A stretch of DNA of 64,000 nucleotides, from assembly GCA_021292105.1 (NCBI GenBank), contig CM037866.1, positions 1,659,256 through 1,723,255 on the forward strand. The letters run 5' to 3'. The position numbers were made by a program, and so were the translations under genes. This DNA is from Anadara kagoshimensis. Lineage: Eukaryota; Mollusca; Bivalvia; Arcoida; Arcidae. The notes below the pieces were generated by a model, which saw only the letters and a list, made by a program, of their open reading frames with translations, was not told where the DNA came from and did no database searches. Shown in pieces: positions 10,782-21,700 of the stretch (the stretch's first letter is position 1; every line of letters starts with the position of its first letter).

Positions 10782-10905
10782 AAATAACTTAATAATGTGT
10801 TATTACACTTAAATATCAATCAAAATAATTAGTTTATAAAATGTCAATATCTTTGCACCATTCCCCCAATGGCATATAAGTTGCACTACTCCTAACCATT
10901 TCATA

Positions 10906-11597
10906 CTACAGTTTGTCTACTTTTGAGTAGTAATCTGTTAAGAAAGTTTGAGTCTTTTTGTGCTTCTCGATATTCAATTTAGCATATGAAAATGACTTCT
11001 TTGACACAGTACCAAGTGGCTCCAAAGGCCTAGTCACCTTCTCCAGGTAAACTGAATAAACATCACGGACAACATTTTTGAACTGTGATGATGGCATGTC
11101 TTCATAAATAAAGCCAGGTGCAAGAACTTCAAACTTCTCAAAATTAAGAAACAGCCAAACTTGTAGCAAAGTTCTGGTATCCAGTTCTGCTTCTTTCCAA
11201 ATTGGTAATTCTTCACTGAGAAGAAGAATATCTGATGAACAATTATAAAGAATGATTCTTATATATTCCTCTGTGGCTAAGAATGATGGTATAAATTTGT
11301 CAAATAAAGTTTTATCTCTCTTTGCTTCACAAAATGCATTCACAATACACTGTGATAAAGCCTGTGATTTTGATTTCTTATTCTTTGATTTCTGAAGTTT
11401 AACCTCTACTATGCTTGTCAAACTGTCCTCTTCACTCTCACTACCACTTGTCTTTCTCTGCTTTGGAGGTGATGCACATGAAAGATCGACTGTACTATCA
11501 GAGTCATTCTCAGAATCATCATTATCTTCTGTGGAAATTTTTACCACACTTTTAAGCAAAACAATATCTGCAATACCATGCCATACACGTTTATGTC
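10906..11597 (-). CDS. Exon 3 of a PD-(D/E)XK nuclease-like gene (C-terminal 229 residues)
   Basis: This is the last exon of a three-exon gene (19078-19402, 14721-14906, 10906-11597; 400 residues, all junctions GT-AG and phase 1). It opens after TTTTAG with a split Gly codon and contains WHGIADIVLL (Asp181), an acidic serine-rich linker (about 192-230), IVEVK (Glu235, Lys237) and a helix with SQALSQ (Gln249/Gln253). That D...ExK...Q order is the signature of the restriction-endonuclease-like fold used by many nucleases. The last 140 residues have hydrophobic helices and no motif I recognise, ending SKVDKL. Nuclease activity is inferred from motif order only; target and role are unknown. The acidic insertion between the metal-binding residues is longer than usual. 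A non-catalytic relative is possible. No transposon termini bracket the gene. Confidence 0.7.
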
Positions 11598-11756
11598 CTA
11601 AAAGTAAAAAAAAAAAAATAACAAAATAAAAAAAAACCATGATATGCTAATCTTTCACTTTTCCATGAAGTTCATGAAATTCTATCAAATACTTATTAGA
11701 ATTATCCCAGACAAGAATTTTTCATTGAAAATTGAAAGGGACATCAATCTATGAAA

Positions 11757-11946
11757 CAAGAGGCCCAAAAGGGCCTATATTGCTCACCTGGGCCCCCGTG
11801 ATTTATGTGTACATTTCCGAAAAAATTACCTTTAAGGCACATTAACTATCAAATGCTTCAACAGAAGAAAACATTTATAAATAATCAAAGGGAGATCATA
11901 TGAACAGTAATATATGGCTATACTGTAGAAAAATATGTCATTTGAA
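11757..11946 (+). mobile_element. Left end of a pearl-like element, interrupted
   Basis: CAAGAGGCCCAAAAGGGCCT forms the left-terminal stem and is followed by ATATTGCTCACCTGGGCCCC. No right end follows; a SINE begins at 11947. It lies in intron 2 of the nuclease-like gene. Confidence 0.55.
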
Positions 11947-12149
11947 AGGTTGGTTGGTTGGTTGTAATGTTGTTTTACGTCGCATCAGCAATTTTTCAGC
12001 TATTCGCGATGAGAACAGGTTTATTAATCTCTAAGGATTAATCTAAGAACAATTCATGTATGCGTGAGATGTGCGAGTGTGTTATTGGTCTGTCTTGTAC
12101 TAGCGCGCACTCAGGGCAACTTTACCATGCTAGCTCACTGAGTCAGTAC
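11947..12149 (-). mobile_element. SINE fragment (tail and body, head missing)
   Basis: It is nearly identical to the tail half of the SINE at 7741: (CCAA)n tail, the 'cgtcgcatcagcaatttttc' segment and 'ctagctcactgagtcagtac'. It stops where a hAT-like element begins, so the tRNA head has been lost or displaced. Confidence 0.8.
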
Positions 12150-13117
12150 CAGGGATCAAAATAAGGGCGAAGTTGGGTGATATCTTCGCCCTTTTTAGAA
12201 AAACTTTGCCCTAAACTGCCTAAAAGCGAAGTTCTAGTTGCCTTAATATTTGACAAGTTTACTCAACCCCTGAGGCGCCTCTGTATATTACACACACATG
12301 CATATAACTCCCGGTATGTCCAGGTGTGTTAATCTGATAATTAGCCATACTGACAGTCACCCCTGCGTAACAGGGATCCATCTATCTGTTGATTGAAGTA
12401 ATTAGACCCAATCATGATCAAAGGTCCTCAGAAATATGCAATAAAAATGTCTTTATCAATGTTTATGTACAATGATTGAAATAGGAAGTGTCAATGTAAA
12501 CAATAATACACTTTGTTTTTTGATATGAAAATTTAATAAAATATCAGACCCTCTTAAAATGTTCTCAAGTCACAAAGGAATCCATAATTAAAAGCATTTT
12601 CCAACTGCATGATGTAAAATAAGCAAAATCATCTCTTGAAAGGGAAGCCATGACCATGTGTATGTTTAGAACAAGGGGAATAACTCTACAAGATTCTATA
12701 TGCTTCAATTTTTACCACATTTTTATTGAAATCATATCAATGTTGCTCAACCATAAATTAATTAATATAATAAAATAAATTTATAAATAATAATAAATAA
12801 ATTAATTAATAACTATAAAATAAAAAATAAAAATTTTAAAAAGTTTGAAGATGGAAACCAGTGGTGACTGGGTTGATTAACAAGAGTGCTTGGAGAAAAA
12901 AAAACAATGGCAACAATATAGAATAAAACAAGAACATCTAGTTGGAGTAAAGAATTAATACTACACTGTTTGTAAGATGCAAGTCTAATATATTAATATG
13001 ATGATTTAAAATCAAACATCTGGAAACATTGAATGTTTCAATGCAGAAAAACTTCTCCCTAATCTTGGCTGAGGGAGAAGTTCACATCATTATCCAGGTG
13101 AACAATGATGATCCCTG
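12150..13117. mobile_element. hAT-like non-autonomous element
   Basis: The termini CAGGGATCA and TGATCCCTG are inverted repeats. Each end has a subterminal hairpin (GGGCGAAG...CTTCGCCC at the left, TTCTCCCT...AGGGAGAA at the right). The ends fit hAT, but the right flank does not repeat the left flank GTCAGTAC, so the 8-base duplication cannot be shown. No transposase frame. It is inserted in or adjoining the SINE fragment. Confidence 0.6.
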
Positions 13118-13287
13118 GTTTTCAACAGATGAGCACTTCCAAGCAAAAACGTGCTGAAATGACTTGAAATATATTTGTGGCTGAAGCAGACAAGACAATC
13201 AAGGATTGTATTGCAACACATGTCAGTGGGATGAGAACATGGAATGTCCATTATACCACAATACTCTCAAATACACAATCTTACTTA

Positions 13288-14209
13288 CAGTAAAATTTCT
13301 AAAAATTCGACCAAAAAAAAATTAATTATTTTCAGCGTCGTCAAATTTTTAGAAAATTCAACTTTTAAAAAACGTGACGGTGGTCAAAATTTTAGATCGA
13401 TATTTGATTTTTTCTATTTGGACAATTTGTACCATATATCCCCGCCTAAGACGTAATTTTTTGCCTAAAAATCTTTATTTCTGAATGGGGAGGTCGTTTC
13501 AAACAGCAGGTACATAGATGAGGTAAAAAAAAAAATCCAGAGAAAAATTGGCCAACCGGTCGATCGTCATATTTGTTGCTTACAGACAATGGTTGATCTA
13601 TTTTACAGATTGTGTAAGTAAAATGCTAGTAAGCACTAACGTGAAAATTTGTATTTTTTATGCATTGTCTTGTTAATCTTTTCATAAAATTACTTAAAAT
13701 AATACAATAACAATGGTAAGTATGCCAATCATGAGGACAGCACAATGTGAATTGGTCAAATAAGTAAAAGGACCATTTCATAATATTTTCGTTTCGTTTT
13801 TACCAATCTTAAAAATATAATTTTCCTGCATGGTCTGCTTAAAATGTAAAGGGCAATAGATATACCATCCACTTATCGGGGTACCTGTCCACAACAGCTG
13901 ATCGATTAAAAGAAGACAACACTTTCTTCACGATTATTTTATTAATTCTACATAGCTACTTTCCGGAAGATTCAAACTTTAGTGATTGTTCTTACAAGCA
14001 TATATCACAAAATTTTAACATTCTAAAAACATATTCTTGCCGATCTTGGAATGAAAAATGTAAATTTAAGAGGTGGTTGAAATTTAAGAAAATTGTCTGA
14101 ATTCCAAAAATGAACATGGTTGAAATTTTAAAGCTTTAAAAAGGAAGAATTTTGCAAGAAAAACCCTTGGTCGAAATTTTAGAATGTTGAATTTTTAGAA
14201 CTTTTACTG
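13288..14209. mobile_element. TA-flanked MITE, 922 bp
   Basis: The inverted termini CAGTAAAATTTCTAAAAATT (left) and the complement of GAATTTTTAGAACTTTTACTG (right) are bounded by TA on both sides. Words of the type AAATTTTAGAA recur through both subterminal regions. The TIR start and TA duplication suggest the Tc1/mariner-pogo superfamily. No transposase frame; the 70-codon frame at 13244 is incidental. Confidence 0.8.
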
Positions 14210-14720
14210 TATATTTGAGCATAAAATTAAACTGATTCATCTGACTAAATCCATTAACATCTCTTGTGTTGGCAATTATTCAGCCACATTTTATAAATGC
14301 CATAAAACATCATGTATGACATCAATTGAATTACATCTTTTGAAGTTTTTAATTAACTGCATATTGATGACAGTAAGCATATGCAATCAATGAAACATGT
14401 TAACAGATTTGTACAATTCTGAATAATTTAACTTTATTGAAAATCATGGTTTTATAGACCTACAATTTCTCTTAATTGATATTTTATGAATAACAAATTA
14501 CAAGTATTTAAAAGTGTACCACGGTAACAAAAATTAAATGTAATCCTGTTTACAGATATATTGGTGAAACACTGCACTCCTCTAGACAGGACACAAATAA
14601 TAAACTCCCACTACCTACCCCCATCTATAGATAAGGGGGAATATATGACTAAAAACTTTATTTAAATATTGAATACCTGTATTCAATGAATTATGAAGTT
14701 ACAAACTTTTTTTCACTTAC
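14210..14720. other. Intron sequence, nothing recognised
   Basis: AT-rich DNA between the MITE and exon 2 of the nuclease-like gene, without element ends or coding signal. Confidence 0.5.
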
Positions 14721-14906
14721 CAAAAGATGTATCACCATAATTAATTTTTTCATGACATAATTCACATGTAGTAGGGCTTCCTTTATCAACAATATAGAAA
14801 CTATGAGGCATCAATGGTTGGAAATAATGAAGTGCTAAAATAGTTTTCACCTTTGCTTCGCTTGCTTTTTCTGCTAACAAGGACCTCAGACATTTCATAT
14901 GTTTAT
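14721..14906 (-). CDS. Exon 2 of the PD-(D/E)XK nuclease-like gene
   Basis: The exon encodes residues 109-171: a Lys/Ala-rich helix (KCLRSLLAEKASEAKVK), then a beta-rich stretch, then CELCHEKINYGD, a Cys-x2-Cys pair just before the nuclease-like motifs. It begins after TTTTTCCAG with a split Asp codon and ends TTTG|GTAAGT; 186 bases, phase 1 to phase 1, so it could be skipped without shifting frame. The two Cys could belong to a small metal site, but no second Cys/His pair is obvious. Confidence 0.7.
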
Positions 14907-15512
14907 CTGGAAAAATAAATGTGTAACTTAATTTTATGCATGACAAACCACAAGGAGAGAGAGAGAGAGAGAGAGAAAAGGAAGTGGTTGGAAAGAATCT
15001 TGACTCATGAATGTTTAATTAATCAAATAGATTAATCTTCATATTTCTACATGATGATTGCTTTAAGAAATGAAAACCTTTTTGCAACAATATGTCATTA
15101 TGAACTACTACTTAAGCATATGCAATCAATTTTACTTTTTTTCGTTGTTTATTAACTTTTGCCATTTTCACAGTCAAACTTTTTCTGTAAAAAATAAAAC
15201 ACTGTTCAACTAGACATTGCAATTGAGCAGGCACAATCGCTAGATAAGTCACCCGAACAAACAATATTTTGACTGCCCACAGTGCAAAAATAAGAAGCTG
15301 GGGCATTGAAGCAAAGTAAACATATTTAGTACAAGTGTTAAATGAACATTAATTCACAACTTATCTGTGCAGTGAATGTCAAAGGCGTTACAAATATGTG
15401 GCCATAAAAAATTGGCTTAACATGAGTGTCTGTGTTCAGATTATGTACTTTGATGAACATAGCATCTATTAGTTTCCCCACAAGAGTGGTGGACTCTATT
15501 CACTGTTCCTTA
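14907..15512. other. Intron sequence with a (GA)n run
   Basis: It holds a short GA microsatellite at about 14953-14977. A 64-codon minus-strand frame at 15112-15306 has no splice or family support. Confidence 0.5.
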
Positions 15513-16287
15513 TAGGACTAGAACGATTCACCGAAAATATGATTCAACACAATTTTTTTGTTTGGTTCGGTTCATTGATCACGTTTCCGGAATTTTTGAT
15601 TCGGTTCAGGTTCGATTTTGTTTTTAATGTCAACTAAAAAAACAGATGGCAGACACCAACATTGACCCGCTACACAAGCTAAAAAAAATGCTCCAGCAAC
15701 ATACCGCTCTTCAATTTGGAGATAATTTGGTTTTAAGGCCGACGATAAAAATAAATCGGTGTATAAAAATTTGTTTTACAGAAATAAGTTGTAAGTCAGG
15801 AAACAAATCAAACTTGTCAAATCGTCATCAACCAGACTTAACGAATTAGCAATCTACAGTGATCTCCTACTGAATCTACAGCGGCTGATTGACTCATAAG
15901 TTTCAGATGCACATTTAGTCTTTTCAAATCAAAAGTTTTAACAAAATAAACACAGATATATTAATTATATAATGACTGATTAGATGAACATCTCAAATCA
16001 AACTGGGGATGATAAAGGTTCGGTAATAATTTTTATGGCAGATTCAGCTGAATTCATTTTTCAAAATCTTTTTATGCATTTTTATTAAAAAGCAGTGACA
16101 TTTTCTTTTGATAAATCTGAAACAGTTTTTAGATCATGGTTCTACTCCTGTATTTCCAAATCCTTGCTATCCTGAAAGCAAAGACAGAAATATTTAAAGT
16201 AACGTATGGTATCAAAAGTAATTGTATCGTGAGTCGTGTATCGTGATAGGTATGGTATCGTAAAGGGGGTGTATCGTTCTAGCCCTA
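15513..16287. mobile_element. hAT-type MITE with perfect 8-bp target duplication
   Basis: The left terminus TAGGACTAGAACGATTCAC pairs with the complement of the right terminus GTGTATCGTTCTAGCCCTA. The flanks 15505-15512 and 16288-16295 are both GTTCCTTA. A 67-codon frame at 15646 starting MADTNIDPLHKL looks like a remnant transposase N-terminus after an internal deletion. Within intron 1 of the nuclease-like gene. Confidence 0.85.
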
Positions 16288-16419
16288 GTTCCTTATAAGC
16301 AATGGCTTAAAAACAGATTGAAAATTGGACCTCATTTGAAATGACTTTCACTGAAATCTTCTATGTAAAGATGAGATTTACTGCATTTTCAATATTGCAG
16401 AGAAGTGTAAATCTAGATG

Positions 16420-16612
16420 GCAATGGCTGCATTTTCAACCCCAGTCAAGATTATTTCACTTATGCTGAGGCCTTTAGTTCTAGAACTAAGAAAATATCCA
16501 ACCTTCAACACACAAACTGGCATAAAGATCTGTTCCAAGTGGATTCAACCTACACAATTGGGGTGCTGTGATCTGTAAGCTGCAGTTTTTGATCACTGAG
16601 CCACCAAGGCCC
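16420..16612 (-). mobile_element. tRNA-derived SINE fragment, minus orientation
   Basis: On the minus strand CCTTGGTGGCTCAGTGATCA is an A-box-bearing head, with a B-box-like GTAGGTTGAATCC. The body segment 'cagtcaagattatttcactt' is shared with the SINE at 45351, so the two are related. Confidence 0.6.
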
Positions 16613-17182
16613 TGGTTTGTTGGTGTGAATATCTATGCAACAGGGTGGAGTACAGGATTAATGCTACATACCACAGCATCAGGTGTTTTCCCTACCACCT
16701 TTGAACCAAGCCCCACCCTCACCCTGAGAAATAATTCAATGTGCATAAACAATCATGTATCCATGTACATTGTGAAAAGAATGTACAGTCAAGGTGCTAC
16801 ATACAACATTTTTTTCCACAACTCCCCAACACCAAGACCCAAAGGGAAATAATTGAATGTGCAAAAACATTCATGTATGCATGTAAATTGTAAATATATA
16901 TGGTTAATGGGTAGAAATATGAATGGTACAGGTGCTACATACCACAACATCAGGCGCTTTTCCACCCTCCTCCAAAAACTAGACCTCAGGGGAAAAATTG
17001 AATGTGCACAGGCATTTGTGTATTCAATTATTCATGTACATTGTAAACATACATGGTTTTTAGATGGAGATAGGTATGGTTTGGGAGCTACATACCACAA
17101 CATCAGGAATTTTCCCATCCCCTACCCTCCCTGAGACCCCAAGTCAGATAATTGAATGTGCATAGACATTCGTGTATTCATA
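16613..17182 (+). repeat. Four diverged tandem copies of a ~150-bp repeat
   Basis: GGTGCTACATACCACAACAT-like words occur at about 16668, 16793, 16930 and 17087. Each is followed by a C-rich stretch, AATTGAATGTGCA and CATTCATGTAT, giving a period of 125-155. The two 93-94 codon frames across it are by-products of the repeat. Confidence 0.7.
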
Positions 17183-17186
17183 TCAG

Positions 17187-17300
17187 GGATGGGGTCAATT
17201 ACTTTCAAATGTAATTAATTAAATTACAATTACATTCCCTATACCCTCAATTAAATTACAATTACAATTACACAAATTTTCCAAGGAGTCATGGTGACAT
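17187..17300 (+). mobile_element. Possible one-ended hAT remnant
   Basis: CAGGGATGGGGTCAATTACT followed by alternating AATTACAATTACA words resembles a hAT terminus, but no inverted partner was found downstream. Confidence 0.3.
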
Positions 17301-17611
17301 AAATATAGCAATTATATAATGTAATGAAAATATTTATTTCCGGCATTCAGTTGAAACATTCTGTAAATCACAAATTTTAATGCTTCAATAAATTAATGCG
17401 ATGCTGATTTTGCTGTAAACCGTGTACATGTGTTTAAATTAATTCGCTTTTTTTTTTAATTCCAAAAATTAATTTTGTCCTTTTTTAATAAAAAAAATTG
17501 TAATACAATTAATTATTGTCTTATGACTTGTTTAGTATTCCATAAACATCTAATAATCATAAACTACGTGTTCCCCGAGCACATACTCCCAAACATTTTG
17601 GTTTCATAATT

Positions 17612-17693
17612 TTGGTCCAAGCACTACTGATGAGGAATTGTATTTCGAAACGGTAAATCTAGTGCTGTTTAATAAAACCTTGTTTAATCTTTG

Positions 17694-17749
<56 letters not shown>

Positions 17750-17826
17750 TAATTTTTTGGTCCAAGCACTACTGATGAGGAATTGTATTTCGAAACGGTA
17801 AATCTAGTGTTGTTTATTGATGCGGT
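17612..17826 (+). repeat. ~70-bp direct repeats around an (AAT)n microsatellite
   Basis: Copies of 'tttggtccaagcactactga' to 'ctagtgttgttta' lie at 17617-17690 and 17756-17818 on either side of (AAT)n (17693-17750). Confidence 0.85.
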
Positions 17827-18430
17827 ATGTGCGCAGTTTTAGAGTGTTCATTTATTCATGCGGGGGAAAATTTCTCTTAATAAAATTCAATAAATAACAG
17901 CATCTTATATTGTGTACATTCTGACCAAATATTCAGTTAATATGCTATGTAGAACGGGAGATATAACCGGCTCGTGGTAAATAAAATTAACAACAGAGAA
18001 GCCATTACAGGCTCGTAGTCGAAAGATCGCGAATGACAAGAATTGAAATGGCTATAAATCCATAATTTCAATAATTACTCATGAAACAAGTTAACATATT
18101 GAAAAAAAAAACATATTGGGTACATTCTGACCAAATATTCAGTTTATATGTTATGTAGAACGGGAGATATAACGGGCTCGTAGTAAATACCGCAGGAGTG
18201 TAAGGGGATGTGTATTGATGCGGTATGTGCGCAATTATCGTATCCTTCATTAAGTTGAGTGAAGAAGTCCTTTTTACAAAAATAACTTCATAATCTTAAA
18301 ATATAGCATATTTTACACATTGTGACCAAAAATCAATCTTTTAACCCCTCTAAATCGTGAGAAAAAACGGGCTTGTATTAGCGTGTATTAGAGTGTAGAG
18401 GAGGTCGGTAAATACCGTGACCCGCTACAA
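17819..18430 (+). repeat. Three diverged ~200-bp tandem repeats
   Basis: TACATTCTGACCAAATATTC at 17915 and 18120 and a weaker 'acattgtgaccaaaaatc' at 18314 give a period near 200. Associated words GAACGGGAGATATAAC and GATGCGGTATGTGCGCA also recur. No terminal structure. Confidence 0.7.
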
Positions 18431-18534
18431 CTACAACCATTTTATGGGACACAAAGTACCCAACAATTTTACAATTGTTTGTTCACATTACTGGTTTTTT
18501 CTGAATTGTTCCTAAACAATTCTGTTAATTTTAG

Positions 18535-18625
18535 TATAGCTGTCTGGGTAGCTCAGTTGATAATGCATGCTCCTATAGTGCAGGAGGCCTCAGGTTCAGT
18601 CCCTTATCCAACCCTGTATTTTTTT
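18535..18625 (+). mobile_element. tRNA-like SINE head
   Basis: A-box TAGCTCAGTTGATAATGC and B-box GGTTCAGTCCC are spaced as in tRNA, but the acceptor stem does not pair and the sequence runs into a T/C-rich body, so this is a SINE head rather than a tRNA gene. Confidence 0.6.
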
Positions 18626-18765
18626 CTCCTTCTTGTTAGTTTAGTGGCCAGTGTGGCCCTCGGAAGTGATTGACAATGAGAAAGTCAATCCAAAGGGGGG
18701 GGCTTATGTGAGATTTCCAACATGTGGGACTGTGGGAAACTCAGGAAAATCAGGGGAAGAATGTT

Positions 18766-18870
18766 GCAGCCTGGATAGCTCAGCTGGTAGAGCACTCGCC
18801 TAAGTGCGGGAGGTCCTGTATTCCATCCCTGCATTTTTTTCTACTTCCTGTTTCCTGTTACATTAGTATT
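18766..18870 (+). mobile_element. Second tRNA-like SINE head
   Basis: GGATAGCTCAGCTGGTAGAG is a textbook A-box region; a weaker B-box (TATTCCATCCC) follows. The acceptor arms pair at about five of seven positions. The following CATTTTTTTCTACTTCCTG parallels the segment after the head at 18535, so the two heads belong to one family about 230 bases apart. Confidence 0.6.
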
Positions 18871-18989
18871 GTCCATCGTACAATTCTGGAAAATTGTAGT
18901 GGTATTTTATCCATTACTGTTCCAGTATCGGACAATAATTTTCGCCTAATATATAATTCTAACAGCTCCTATATTATGGCCGATTAAAA

Positions 18990-19077
18990 ATAAATTCAAT
19001 TTAAATGTTTCCTGTAGGCGCCAAAATATGACACAAAATCAATTGTCTCTTTAATTAAGAATTAATTCTTTACGTAC
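18990..19077. other. Start of intron 1 of the nuclease-like gene
   Basis: The sequence directly after the GTACGT donor, with no further feature. Confidence 0.5.
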
Positions 19078-19402
19078 CTTCCTTACACATGGCAGAGTCT
19101 AGCAAGCACTGTATTGCTTCTTTCTTCCGTCCTTCAAAATCGAATGTTGCTTCTGCAATTTCCATGAAAACACCCATGTAACAAAACAAGGTAGGAAATG
19201 CCGTTTCATGGTTTATGGTGTATTCAATAGTCGCATCACTGAATGGCCACGGTCCAGTACCGTTACAGTTACTTATAACTAGTGGGAGGAACAAGTGACG
19301 GTCAACTGGGTCAAACATTAGACACTCTCGGATGCTTTCTTTTGCATCTGACTTGAAAATACTCTTGAATTCATCAGAGCAAGAACGAGAAGAGGTAGCC
19401 AT
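19078..19402 (-). CDS. Exon 1 of the PD-(D/E)XK nuclease-like gene
   Basis: It starts at ATG 19402-19400 (MATSSRSCSDEF), encodes 108 residues and ends GAAG|GTACGT at phase 1. The protein text is well mixed and globular-looking (DPVDRHLFLPLV, FCYMGVFMEIAEATFDFEGR), unlike chance AT-rich frames. No signal peptide or membrane segment is seen. The ATG context (tagccATG on the coding strand reads ctaccATGGC-like) is acceptable. Splice phases to exon 2 fit exactly. Upstream DNA (19403-19480) is less AT-rich and may be the promoter. The N-terminal domain is not one I recognise. Confidence 0.65.
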
Positions 19403-19890
19403 TTTTCTTACGGCAGTTTAGAAAACATAAAACGGAAAACGGAACAGAACGCGGAGTTGAACGATAAGATGCATAGCAAGGCCCGATTCCATAAAATTGC
19501 TTAAATCTAAAATGCATTTTTTAATGTAATATTTTTCTATACATAAAAAAGGAAAATCTTTAATTTACAATGATTTTAGACTAAAGAATTTTTAACGACC
19601 AAAATACTTATCCGAAACATATTTAGTACTGTATCATCGCAAAAGTCAAAGATGAAAAGACATTCCTTAATAAGACATTGTATGCAGGAAAAAACAAAAC
19701 AAGTTGCTTGCTTTAAAAAAGAAAGCAATACGTGTGCGTCTATTATTTTGCATTTCTTTCATCAATTCATCAGGCAGGTAAATACAAAATATGTTTACGT
19801 AAATAATAATTTATTGATTATGACAACAACGACACTAAATGCATCATTGCTTTGTCTCACACTTTCCATGCTCTAGATAATTATTGAAAT
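19403..19890. other. Upstream region of the nuclease-like gene
   Basis: The first 80 bases upstream of the ATG (19403-19480) contain repeated AACGGAA words and are relatively GC-rich; no TATA box was found. A plus-strand 74-codon frame (19652) has no supporting signal. Confidence 0.3.
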
Positions 19891-20342
19891 CCATCCCTTC
19901 AAAAGCAATTGTATATGAACCTGGAAATTGCATAAATTGCTAAGTGCTCAAGAGCCGCAACTCCTCTAAAATTCAACGGATTTTGTCGACTTAGAAATTC
20001 ATATGACATAACGGCACACCAAACATAATTGAAATACATTCTTTCTTTCCAAAGTTAATGTGCGTAAATCTAGAAATTGCATTTTTTAAAAAGGACAAGG
20101 GCCACAACTCCGATAAAAATCAATGGATTTTCTTAAGTATCGAACTTGACCTAGATATTTATAAAATGTAACTGCATACAAAAACATTAATGAAATCTAT
20201 TTATCCTTTCAAATGTTAGAGTATGGAAACAAAATCCGGACTCAACGGACGCGACAGACGTGACGGACGCGACTGACAAGACGGACATGGGTAACAATAT
20301 ACCCCCCGCGCGCCATTTTCAATGGCGGGGACATAAAAATTG
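19890..20342 (+). repeat. Pearl-like tandem core with GC-rich right end
   Basis: Two ~150-bp units share 'aaattgcat', 'gccacaactcc' and 'atcaatggatttt'. They are followed by a GACGGACGCGAC microsatellite and GCCATTTTCAATGGCGGGGA with ATAAAAATTGAC, a stem-bearing right end. The terminus 'atggcggggacataaa' resembles that of the A modules in the 25-39 kb array. Confidence 0.6.
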
Positions 20343-20379
20343 ACAAGACTATAATCAGGATTTACCTATTGTTGCAATG

Positions 20380-20760
20380 AAACTGAACAATTAAAGGCTA
20401 CTATATCAACATCGGCTGTATTTGAATGAAAATTTCAATAGTTGTCTAACCAAAACGGCGATATCGCATGCCGCGTTGACTATTGAAATATTACTTCAAT
20501 AGAGTTGACGTTATTTCAATAGTAACCATAACTGAACTGAATCTGCAACCACTATTGAAGTAATTTTTTCCACAACTGAAGTAATATTTCAATAGTGACC
20601 ATTATTTCAATAGGTTTCTATAATGCTTTCCTAAAAATGATACCGGCCAATTTTCAACAATGAAAAAGGACACCTACCATATTTCAACGCTGAAAAATGA
20701 TACCGGTCATTTTTTCAACTTTGAAAAATGATACGTCATTTTGAAACGTTAAAATGAATT
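20380..20760. repeat. Degenerate TTCAATAG and GAAAAATGATAC word repeats
   Basis: About ten variants of ATTTCAATAGT lie within 20430-20625. Four copies of GAAAAATGATAC with TTTCAAC follow in 20630-20745. Spacing is irregular. Confidence 0.75.
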
Positions 20761-20951
20761 CATGGTTTTATATGATTTTCTTGATAAGAAGTAATCAGAA
20801 GGTTTTTTTTCATTATCTTCCTTCAATTTAAAGCTCCAAATCAGAATGTTTCTTGATTTTAATGTCATCAACGTATTCAAGGTTTTCACCAAATAAGGAA
20901 ACATGAAAGAATGTAATCGGTTCATTTTAATCTAAAGTGTCTCTTTTTTCC

Positions 20952-20952
<1 letters not shown>

Positions 20953-20998
<46 letters not shown>
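20953..20998. repeat. Poly(T) run of 46
   Basis: An uninterrupted T tract without adjacent polyadenylation signal or target duplication that I could see. Confidence 0.95.
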
Positions 20999-21001
<3 letters not shown>

Positions 21002-21246
21002 TTACTTTTTTTCCCTTTTTCTACCAAATACAGTATAAACATTTAAAAAATCCGAGTTAATTAGAGAATAAGCAATTGCTTACTAAATGAAAGTTTTGCC
21101 ACTTCATAACTCCATTGTATTTTACTAACATTGAACTATTATATCTCATACAGATTTTTGCATTCATTTTTATCTGCTTGAACCAAACCGGGTATTTGGC
21201 GGGTATGCAGCTGTTTGAAGTCATAAATTTTCATCTCAACTAACCC

Positions 21247-21593
21247 ATTGACCGCCCTGGTGGTCTAGTAAAAGTTTCCTTTTCACTAGCAGGAGGTCGT
21301 GAGTTTGATAGCCGGACGTTCAAATTTGCAGTTTTCTGCTTCCTCGAATGGCGCTCGGGGATAGACAAAAACGACAGACTTACCCGTTGTCATTGTAATT
21401 AGCAATTATAATGTTATGTAAGTGTGCAACTTAAATTGTTCTTAGTTTACGCTAGCACAAGACAGACCATAAAATCCAAACCAACACCAATCGCACGCAC
21501 CACCGCACAACTAGTGAATATATATATACTTTGCTCTCGTCGTGAATAACTGAAAAATTGCTGATGCAACGTAAGACTACATAACCATTTTCC
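21247..21593 (+). mobile_element. Diverged SINE, plus orientation
   Basis: The head has an A-box-like TGGTGGTCTAGTAAAAG and a decayed B-box (GAGTTTGATAGCC). The body carries AGCACAAGACAGACCA and the tail segment TGAAAAATTGCTGATGCAAC, matching in order the minus-strand SINEs at 7741, 11947 and 57264. More substitutions than those copies suggest greater age. Confidence 0.7.
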
Positions 21594-21700
21594 TATCGAC
21601 CGAATTCGGTCAAATCACTCACAAGGTGTGTCTGTTAATAAAAAATGTCTATTATGCTTGCTGTCAAACATATATATAGTTTTGTACCATTTCTATATAC

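Noticed and set aside
10906-11640. Single-exon 244-residue reading of the nuclease-like gene
   Set aside because: Its first residues read through the pyrimidine tract and TTTTAG acceptor; the three-exon model with matching phases explains the sequence better.
16568-17134. Two consecutive 93-94 codon plus-strand frames
   Set aside because: They track the ~150-bp tandem repeat and share no splice or family support.
17187-17600. Complete hAT element
   Set aside because: Only a left-like terminus was found; no inverted partner or 8-base duplication.
18535-18870. Genuine tRNA genes
   Set aside because: Boxes A and B are present but the acceptor stems fail to pair fully and the sequence continues into SINE body.
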